Source: UBA7702 sp051866595 (GTDB taxonomy: Bacteria > Bacillota > Dehalobacteriia > UBA7702). Taken from it: a stretch of DNA of 18,775 nucleotides. Shown piece by piece: positions 13,373 through 18,775 of the stretch. The translations under genes and the position numbers were made by a program. The DNA lies in assembly GCA_051866595.1 (NCBI GenBank), contig JBJDXI010000023.1:1-18775 (forward strand), read 5' to 3'. Under the pieces are notes generated by a model that saw only the letters and a program-made list of their open reading frames with translations, was not told where the DNA came from and did no database searches. The stretch's first letter is position 1, and each line of letters opens with the position of its first letter.

Positions 13373-13573
13373 ATTGAAAAATACAGAAATTCCGCCGCTG
13401 TGTATCTTTCGGCTGAGATAAAAGCTTCGAAAGCAAAAGAAGCGAAAAAACTGCGTGACATCTTAGTAAAAGGGCTTTGCCCCATTCCCGAAGATCGGAA
13501 AACGACGCGGGAACGACTGAACGACATAACTTTTGGAACTGCCAAAATGCTCCAAATTGCTCCTAAATTGTGA
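13364..13573 (+). CDS. Possible small leader ORF in the dcw 5' region (doubtful)
   Basis: An open frame of 69 codons starts with an ATG inside the MraZ-box array. The predicted peptide is basic and helix-prone (SAEIKASKAKEAKKLRDIL) with no recognisable family. There is no good ribosome site before the ATG, and the frame may be chance. It matters only because translation in this leader could influence the terminator hairpin at 13681. The rest of the 13178-13762 stretch holds the promoter, the repeats and two hairpins; nothing else is visible. Confidence 0.2.
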   Translation: MKWIEKYRNSAAVYLSAEIKASKAKEAKKLRDILVKGLCPIPEDRKTTRERLNDITFGTAKMLQIAPKL

Positions 13574-13647
13574 AAAAGAAAAACACTGCAAACACAAGCC
13601 GTTGATTCCGAAAAGAAATGACAGCAACGGAAACGGATGAAAAAACT

Positions 13648-13681
13648 GCAAGGGAGGAGCGGCCCGAGGTTCCACCCTTGC
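13648..13681 (+). promoter_or_regulatory. Upstream leader hairpin adjacent to the attenuator
   Basis: GCAAGGG (13648-13654) can pair with CCCTTGC (13675-13681) around a G/C-rich 20-nt loop. Its last base is also the first base of the terminator stem, so the two hairpins abut and compete for one nucleotide. Read on the minus strand the stem is followed by AGTTTTTT, so it could also stop antisense transcription. Confidence 0.5.
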
Positions 13682-13711
13682 CTGCCCGTTTTTCAGGGCA
13701 GGATTTTTTTT
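13681..13711 (+). terminator. Intrinsic terminator/attenuator in the mraZ leader
   Basis: CCTGCCC (13681-13687) pairs with GGGCAGG (13696-13702) around an 8-nt loop, followed by A and eight T (13704-13711). It lies 51 bp before the mraZ ATG and about 345 nt after the predicted transcription start, with no promoter visible between it and mraZ. Expression of the cluster would therefore depend on readthrough. Confidence 0.75.
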
Positions 13712-13762
13712 CGGCGGATCCGTCGGAAAACGGAGAGACTTTACGGAAGGGAGGGAAATCTC

Positions 13763-14209
13763 ATGGCTGCCCGGTTCAGAGGCGAATACCGTCATACCAT
13801 CGATAAAAAGGGACGCATGAGTGTTCCCGCGAAATTCCGTGAAGGTTTAGGGGAGCTTTTTATGTTTTCCAAAGGACCCGATCATTGCCTCTACGCTTAT
13901 CCCATGGAAGAATGGGAACGGATTGAAGAACGTATGTGCAGCAGCGAGGTTTTTTCCAAAGCGAAAAACCGGGCGTTTGTCCGTAATTTCTTCTCTTCGG
14001 CCGGCGAAGGGGAAACCGACGCCATGGGACGTGTACTGGTTCCATCGGCACTGCGGGAATATGCCGGACTCACCGATAAAATGGAAGTCGTTGTGATCGG
14101 CGTGGCCAACCGTGTGGAAATCTGGAGCGCCGAACAGTGGGCGGCTTACTGCGATGATAATGCCGAAGCGATGGACATCAGCGAAGGCATGGAAATATTT
14201 GAAATTTGA
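13763..14209 (+). CDS. mraZ: Transcriptional regulator MraZ
   Basis: A 148-residue protein with two SpoVT/AbrB-like domains: the first centred on HTIDKKGRMSVPAKFRE (about 11-27), the second on TDAMGRVLVPSALREYAGL (about 85-103). MraZ forms ring-shaped oligomers, binds tandem repeats before its own gene and represses the dcw cluster; candidate repeats are at 13336-13372. ATG 13763 was chosen because GGGAGGG lies 7 nt upstream and the protein aligns from MAARFRGEY; the open frame continues upstream but through the terminator hairpin. rsmH follows after 31 nt, the conserved order. Confidence 0.95.
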   Translation: MAARFRGEYRHTIDKKGRMSVPAKFREGLGELFMFSKGPDHCLYAYPMEEWERIEERMCSSEVFSKAKNRAFVRNFFSSAGEGETDAMGRVLVPSALREYAGLTDKMEVVVIGVANRVEIWSAEQWAAYCDDNAEAMDISEGMEIFEI

Positions 14210-14240
14210 TTTTTGAAAAATTGTCAGGTAAGGAGATGCT

Positions 14241-15179
14241 ATGAGTCCGTTCGTTCATCAACCGGTTTTGCTCAGTGAAACCATAAGGGAACTTGTTACG
14301 AAAAAAGACGGTATCTATGTGGACTGTACCCTCGGCGGCGGCGGTCATACCGAAGCAATTTTAAAATCTTGTCCCGAAGCGAAAGTGATCGGCATTGACC
14401 AGGATCAGGAGGCCCTTCGCGCTTCGGCAGAGCGGCTCGCGCCTTTTGGCGATCGGGCTGTTTTTGTTTGGAATAATTTTCGCAATCTGGGACAGATTTT
14501 GGAAGATTTGGGTCTGGAAAAGGCCGATGGATTCCTTTTTGATCTGGGGATTTCTTCGCCTCAGCTGGATCACGGGGAACGCGGCTTTTCCTATCAGCAG
14601 GACGCGCCGCTGGATATGAGAATGAACCGTGATAAAGAACAGGTCACGGCGAAGGATATTGTGAACCTCTATTCCGAAGAGGAGATCGCGGAGATTATTT
14701 ACCGCTACGGAGAAGAGCGCTGGGCAAAACGCATTGCCGCTTTTATTGTGGAGCGCCGGCAAGAGAAACCGCTGGAAACCACAGGAGAGCTTGTTTCCGT
14801 GATCAAAGCGGCCATTCCCAAGAAAGTGAGGGAAGACGGCCATCACCCGGCGAAAAAGACCTTTCAGGCGCTGCGTATTGCCGTCAATGATGAACTTAAT
14901 ATTATCGCTCCGGCCATGGAATGTGCCGCGGAACATCTGAATCCCGGCGGAAAGCTGGCGGTGATCAGTTTCCATTCCCTGGAGGATCGCATTGTAAAAG
15001 AAACGATGAAATATCTGGCGGCGGATTGCGTTTGTCCGCCCCATCAGGTGGTATGTACCTGTGACAAGGAAAAGCTGATAAAAATTACGGTGCGCAAACC
15101 GATTTGCGCCGGTGAAGAAGAATTGAAGGTAAACCCCAGAGCCCGCAGCGCGAAATTGCGGGTGGGAATGAGAATCTGA
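14241..15179 (+). CDS. rsmH: 16S rRNA (cytosine1402-N4)-methyltransferase RsmH
   Basis: A 312-residue protein, the standard length for RsmH (MraW), which methylates N4 of C1402 in the 30S decoding centre using S-adenosylmethionine. It starts with FVHQPVLLSETI and has the SAM-binding CTLGGGGHT (29-37), GIDQDQEAL, the DLGISSPQLD catalytic-loop region, and the C-terminal ISFHSLEDRIVK and NPRARSAKLRV motifs. AAGGAG lies 5 nt before the ATG. The stop is 9 nt before the ftsL ATG, so the two are probably translationally coupled. Confidence 0.97.
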   Translation: MSPFVHQPVLLSETIRELVTKKDGIYVDCTLGGGGHTEAILKSCPEAKVIGIDQDQEALRASAERLAPFGDRAVFVWNNFRNLGQILEDLGLEKADGFLFDLGISSPQLDHGERGFSYQQDAPLDMRMNRDKEQVTAKDIVNLYSEEEIAEIIYRYGEERWAKRIAAFIVERRQEKPLETTGELVSVIKAAIPKKVREDGHHPAKKTFQALRIAVNDELNIIAPAMECAAEHLNPGGKLAVISFHSLEDRIVKETMKYLAADCVCPPHQVVCTCDKEKLIKITVRKPICAGEEELKVNPRARSAKLRVGMRI

Positions 15180-15188
15180 CAGCAGGTG

Positions 15189-15572
15189 ATGACAACGAGA
15201 TCGTCTTTCTTTCTGAAACGGGCGGCAAAGCCCGCGGCTTTCGCTTTGACAATTTTTGTGTTTTCTGTGGGTGGCCTTTCCTGTGACGCGTTGCTACAGG
15301 AAAAGGGAGTCTATCTTTTGGAATTGAACGATAAAATCGATGCCGTGAGGCAGGAAAACGCGGTGTTGACCCGGGAAGTAGCGGTTCTTTCTTCTCCGCA
15401 GCGGATTTGCGAAGTCGCGGAAAAGGAATTGGGCATGGTGCGCGCCGAAGAAAAGGACCGGGTCTATGTGGCGTCGGCGGAAGCGCCGGCGGCGGAAAAG
15501 GAAGAAATCCGGGGCGGTCTGTATGCCGCGGTGACACGTTTTTTACGTGAGGATGAACCGGAACAGCCGTGA
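15189..15572 (+). CDS. ftsL: Cell division protein FtsL
   Basis: A short bitopic protein (127 residues) in the ftsL position. It has a basic cytoplasmic N-terminus (FFLKRAAK), one transmembrane helix (about 15-33) and an outside coiled coil (LLELNDKIDAVRQENAVLTREVAVL) ending in the family-typical ICEVAEKELGM. FtsL joins DivIC/FtsB and activates the septal transpeptidase. The C-terminal tail is acidic and variable. The start is uncertain: ATG 15189 is directly preceded by an in-frame GTG (15186), and the only ribosome-site-like bases (AGCAGG) overlap it, suggesting coupling to rsmH. Low similarity is normal for this family; the call rests on architecture and position. Confidence 0.85.
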   Translation: MTTRSSFFLKRAAKPAAFALTIFVFSVGGLSCDALLQEKGVYLLELNDKIDAVRQENAVLTREVAVLSSPQRICEVAEKELGMVRAEEKDRVYVASAEAPAAEKEEIRGGLYAAVTRFLREDEPEQP

Positions 15573-15640
15573 ATACGGATTACAAGATCGGATGGATGGA
15601 ATTTATAAAAATTACTATGTATTCCCGGGGTGTTTTGTTG

Positions 15641-15646
15641 TATAAT
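15641..15646 (+). promoter_or_regulatory. Possible internal promoter before the PBP gene
   Basis: A perfect -10 TATAAT lies in the 149-bp AT-rich gap between ftsL and the penicillin-binding protein gene, about 76 bp before its start. The -35 at 17 bp (TGTATT, 15618-15623) is poor, so activity is uncertain. Confidence 0.4.
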
Positions 15647-15721
15647 TAAATAGTTAGGATCAAATAAAATCGGCAAGAAGAGTGTTTTGTTCAAAATGAC
15701 AGCGTGAGGCAGGTGGACAAC

Positions 15722-17893
15722 GTGGAACAAAACCGAGGTTTTCGTGTGCCCCGCCGCTTGAAAAAGCGCATGGCATGGATCTTTCTTTTATTTTGTGTGC
15801 TGTTTTTCATGTTATTCGGCCGACTGTTTTATTTGCAGACCTTTGCCAGCGATGAACTGGAGGAAAAAGGACTGGATCAACAGATGCGGGAAGTGCCGGT
15901 GGAGGCCGAACGCGGTGAAATTACTGACCGTAACGGCAATACGCTGGCGGTGAGCGTTTCGGTGGAATCGGTTTACGCCAGTCCGACGGAGATTGATCCC
16001 GAGGAAGCGCCGGAAATTGCTGAAAAACTCAGCGTGATTTTAGATCTGGATGAAGAAACCGTTCTGAAAAAGCTGACTTCGGGACGTTCCTTTGAGTGGC
16101 TGAAGCGAAAGACCGATGATGAAACCACCGCGAAAATCAGGGACGCGGCCCTGCCCGGGATTGGCCTGACAACGGAGACAAAGCGCAGTTATCCCAATCA
16201 TGAACTGGCCTGCCATGTACTCGGTTTTGTGGGTATTGACAATCAGGGGCTGGAAGGTCTGGAAGCCATGAGGGACAGTGTGCTCCGGGGGACCGACGGA
16301 CATATTCTTGCCCAGTATGACAGTCACGGACAGGAAATTGCCGGTTCCGCTCAGACGTATGCCGAGCCAGAGGCCGGCAACGGACTGCAACTGACCATAG
16401 ATGAGAATATTCAATATTTCTGTGAGCGGGAACTGGATGCTGTGATGAACAGCAGTGTGAACCCTAAAGGGGTGACGGCCATTGTGATGGATCCCGATAC
16501 CGGTGAAATTCTGGCACTGGCGTCTCGCCCCGGATACGACCCCAATCATTACGGGGATTATGATTCTTCTCTCTGGCGCAATACCGCCGTCAGTGACTTT
16601 TATGAGCCCGGCAGTACGGCCAAAATTCTGACGATGAGCGCGGCTTTGGAAGAAGGCGCCGTAGACGAAGATGACCGCTTTTACGATCGCGGTTTTATTA
16701 CCGTGGGAAAAGTGAAAATCCGCTGTTGGTCCCGGACGCCCCACGGCAGTGAGACCTTTGTGGAAGTGGCGGAAAATTCCTGCAATCCCGCTTTTGTTGA
16801 GGTGGGACAGCGGTTGGATAAGAAAGATTCCCTGACCTTTTACCGGTATCTGAAAAATTTCGGGATCGGTCAGATGACGGGTATTCCCCTGCCCGGGGAA
16901 AGCGGCGGCAGCTTGCGCGCTTATGAAAAGCAGGAAGACGTAAACGCCGTGGATATTGCCAATATGTATATCGGCCAAGGCTACGGCGTGACGCCGATTC
17001 AGCTGATTACCGCCGTTTCGGCGGCGGTGAACGGCGGAACGCTGATGGAGCCTCATCTGGTCAAAGCCGTGCTGAATGAGGACGGCAGTGTGAAAGAGGA
17101 AATCAAGCCCAAAAAGGTGCGAAGAGTCATCAGCGAAGAAACATCTCAGCGGGTTTGTCGTATACTGGAAAGTGTTGTCGCCAACGGCACCGGAAACAAA
17201 GCCTATATCCCCGGTTACCGTGTGGGCGGGAAAACCGGCACGGCCCAGAAATTTGTGGACGGCGCTTATTCCAAATCGAAATATGTGGCTTCGTTTATCG
17301 GCGCGGCGCCCATGGATGACCCCGAAGTTGTCTGTCTGCTGGTCATCGATGAACCCGGCAGTTATCCCATTTACGGCGGCACTATTGCCGCTCCGGTCTG
17401 CAAACGGATTCTTGAGGATACCCTTGTTTACCTTGGGGTGGAACCTCTGCTGACCTCAGAGGAAGCCGCCGCCCTGGAAGAAGAAAGCGGCGGACCGGTG
17501 GAATATGTGACGGTACCTTCGGTTACAGGCCTTTCCCTGGAGGAAGCTGCCGTAGTATTGGAAGACGCCGGTTTTGAAGTCCGCACCGAAGGCAGCGGAC
17601 GGTCGGTGATCTCTCAGACCCCCGCCGTTCTGGAAGAAGCCCTGAAAGGCAGTACGGTTCTGATTACCCTGGGTGACAGCGCCGAAAGCTCGGTGGTATT
17701 GCCGGATCTGACCGGAAAACGCCTTCTGGAAGTGGGGCAGATCATGGAATCCCTGGGATTGGTTTTTGTTTATGAAGGAAGCGGTACGGCTGTTTCCCAG
17801 ACGCCCGCCGCCGGAACAGCGGTGCGGCGGGGTGAAGCGGTGACCGTGAAATTTGAAGAGGACCCCAATGATAAAATCACGTTGAGTCCCTGA
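15722..17893 (+). CDS. Class B penicillin-binding protein with two PASTA domains (FtsI/SpoVD-like)
   Basis: A 723-residue septal transpeptidase that crosslinks peptidoglycan. It has a short basic cytoplasmic N-terminus, a membrane helix (about 17-36), a dimerisation domain beginning at VEAERGEITDRNGN, and the transpeptidase domain with S298-T-A-K301, S353-C-N355 and K504-T-G, all intact. Two PASTA modules follow (about 593-655 and 657-719). Bacillus has two such genes here (pbpB and spoVD); this cluster has one. The start is ambiguous among in-frame GTG codons at 15704, 15713 and 15722; the last is preferred because AGGTGG lies 5 nt upstream. murE follows after 16 nt. Confidence 0.94.
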   Translation: MEQNRGFRVPRRLKKRMAWIFLLFCVLFFMLFGRLFYLQTFASDELEEKGLDQQMREVPVEAERGEITDRNGNTLAVSVSVESVYASPTEIDPEEAPEIAEKLSVILDLDEETVLKKLTSGRSFEWLKRKTDDETTAKIRDAALPGIGLTTETKRSYPNHELACHVLGFVGIDNQGLEGLEAMRDSVLRGTDGHILAQYDSHGQEIAGSAQTYAEPEAGNGLQLTIDENIQYFCERELDAVMNSSVNPKGVTAIVMDPDTGEILALASRPGYDPNHYGDYDSSLWRNTAVSDFYEPGSTAKILTMSAALEEGAVDEDDRFYDRGFITVGKVKIRCWSRTPHGSETFVEVAENSCNPAFVEVGQRLDKKDSLTFYRYLKNFGIGQMTGIPLPGESGGSLRAYEKQEDVNAVDIANMYIGQGYGVTPIQLITAVSAAVNGGTLMEPHLVKAVLNEDGSVKEEIKPKKVRRVISEETSQRVCRILESVVANGTGNKAYIPGYRVGGKTGTAQKFVDGAYSKSKYVASFIGAAPMDDPEVVCLLVIDEPGSYPIYGGTIAAPVCKRILEDTLVYLGVEPLLTSEEAAALEEESGGPVEYVTVPSVTGLSLEEAAVVLEDAGFEVRTEGSGRSVISQTPAVLEEALKGSTVLITLGDSAESSVVLPDLTGKRLLEVGQIMESLGLVFVYEGSGTAVSQTPAAGTAVRRGEAVTVKFEEDPNDKITLSP

Positions 17894-17909
17894 TAGATGG
17901 AGGAACACA

Positions 17910-18775
17910 ATGAAATGGAATGAATTGATCGTTTCCGCCGGTTACGCGCCGACGGAAAAAGATCCGGAAGTAAAAGATCTGCAATATGATTCCCGCAAGG
18001 TGGAAAAGGGCAGTGTCTTTTTCTGCCTTCGGGGTGAAAATTCCGACGGCCACGACTTTGCCGCCATGGCCGAGGAAAAAGGCGCCTGCGCCTTTGTCTG
18101 TGAGGAAAAGCTGGATACGGCTTTGCCTCAGCTGATTGTGGAGGACAGCCGGCTGGCGCTGGCAAATCTTGCCGAAGCCTACTATGGTTTTCCTCACCGT
18201 GAGCTGAAGATCATCGGCGTGACCGGTACCAACGGGAAAACCACCACCACCCATCTGGTGAAACATATTCTGGCCCCCGCGGGAAAAAAGACGGCATTGA
18301 TGGGGACGAATCACATCATTATCGGTGATGAAACATATCCCGCTACCCACACCACCCCGGATTCGCTGGCGCTCTCTTCGTATCTGCGGAAAATGGCCGA
18401 CGCTCATTGCGAATATCTCATTATGGAAGCCAGCTCCCACGCGCTGAAGCAGGGACGCACCGCCGCCATTGAGTTCAAGACCGGGGCTTTTACCAACCTG
18501 ACCCAGGATCATCTGGATTATCATAAAACTTTTGATGATTATCTGAAAGCGAAGGAAATTCTCTTTACCGGTCTCGATAAGGAAACCGGCCGCGGTATTG
18601 TCAACCATGACAGCCCCTATTGCCGCGATTTTCTTGAAGTGAGCAGCGCTCCCGTATGGACTTACGGTCTGGAAGAAGGGGCGGATTTTCGCGCGGAAAA
18701 TATCGAGGTATCTGCCGACGGCACCGCCTTTGATCTGTCTTTTGAAGGGAAGTCCTATCCCGTAAAGATCCATCT
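17910..18775 (+). CDS. murE: UDP-MurNAc-tripeptide synthetase MurE (3' end cut off)
   Basis: The first 288 residues of MurE, which adds the third amino acid to UDP-MurNAc-L-Ala-D-Glu in the cytoplasm. The N-terminal substrate domain (about 1-98) has DSRKVEKGSVFFCLRG; the central ATPase domain has the P-loop GTNGKTTTT (106-114), the HTTPD substrate contact, MEASSHALKQGR and LTQDHLDYHKTFDDY, the segment with the conserved metal and lysine contacts. The residue-selecting motif (DNPR for meso-diaminopimelate) lies beyond the window, so the added amino acid cannot be told. GGAGG lies 6 nt before the ATG. The frame stays open to the right edge. Confidence 0.96.
   Translation, partial: MKWNELIVSAGYAPTEKDPEVKDLQYDSRKVEKGSVFFCLRGENSDGHDFAAMAEEKGACAFVCEEKLDTALPQLIVEDSRLALANLAEAYYGFPHRELKIIGVTGTNGKTTTTHLVKHILAPAGKKTALMGTNHIIIGDETYPATHTTPDSLALSSYLRKMADAHCEYLIMEASSHALKQGRTAAIEFKTGAFTNLTQDHLDYHKTFDDYLKAKEILFTGLDKETGRGIVNHDSPYCRDFLEVSSAPVWTYGLEEGADFRAENIEVSADGTAFDLSFEGKSYPVKIH

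Noticed and set aside
13640..13702. Minus-strand T-box-like core: AAGGGTGGAACC between two hairpins, followed by a T-run.
   Set aside because: A T-box needs a stem I region upstream, which on this strand would lie inside the mraZ coding sequence, and no minus-strand gene follows. The conserved GCG after GGAACC is also missing. Most likely a chance match within the leader hairpins.
13463..13795. 110-codon open frame on the minus strand across the dcw leader.
   Set aside because: It overlaps the mraZ start, both hairpins and low-complexity Phe/Pro/Ser sequence, has no ribosome site and matches no family.

Overview
The window comes from a Bacillota (Firmicutes) chromosome. The evidence is conserved housekeeping blocks (rplU-rpmA-obg-yhbY and mraZ-rsmH-ftsL-pbp-murE), strong AGGAGG-type ribosome sites, sigma-A promoters with 17-bp spacers, many hairpin-plus-T-run terminators, frequent GTG/TTG starts, and typical Bacillota families (YlbF, COG4905/CmpB-like, DMT, FmdB-type ribbon). 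Ribosomal protein L27 has the short N-terminus usual in Gram-negatives and there is no Prp protease gene, so the source is not a standard Bacillus/Clostridium-type genome. A diderm or otherwise divergent Bacillota lineage is possible but cannot be proven from this window.

Layout. 1-131: C-terminus of an unidentified membrane protein. 238-1155 (minus): COG4905-type membrane protein with a long charged coiled-coil tail. 1329-3810: ribosome/translation block (L21 leader, rplU, rpmA, obg, yhbY). 4016-4912: EamA/DMT exporter. 5132-5758 (minus): lone corrinoid (B12) protein, convergent with the exporter, with a 36-bp tandem duplication and back-to-back terminators between them. 6011-7741: a protein made of ten LysM modules with no signal peptide and no enzyme domain. 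7882-8545: XRE regulator overlapping a four-helix membrane protein. 8789-11606: apparent operon of YlbF-family protein, MoxR-type AAA+ ATPase, CoxE-type VWA protein and FmdB-type zinc ribbon. 11696-12415: acidic membrane-anchored protein of unknown role. 12558-13130: COG2426 small membrane exporter-like protein. 13302-18775: start of the division/cell-wall (dcw) cluster, cut off inside murE.

How the genes work together. The rplU block makes two 50S proteins and two ribosome-assembly factors. The dcw block makes a regulator (MraZ), a 16S rRNA methyltransferase, a divisome scaffold protein, a septal transpeptidase with two PASTA modules, and the third amino-acid ligase of the peptidoglycan stem peptide. 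The YlbF/MoxR/VWA/zinc-ribbon set looks like an AAA+/VWA maturation or remodelling machine with small accessory proteins; its target is not visible.

Most notable signals. (1) Four AAAGTGG-like direct repeats at exact 10-bp pitch lie just downstream of the dcw promoter and look like MraZ boxes. (2) A leader of about 425 nt follows, ending in a textbook terminator hairpin just before the mraZ ribosome site, which suggests attenuation of the cluster. (3) The YlbF-MoxR-VWA-zinc-ribbon operon. (4) The ten-LysM protein. No CRISPR array, tRNA, rRNA or insertion sequence was seen.
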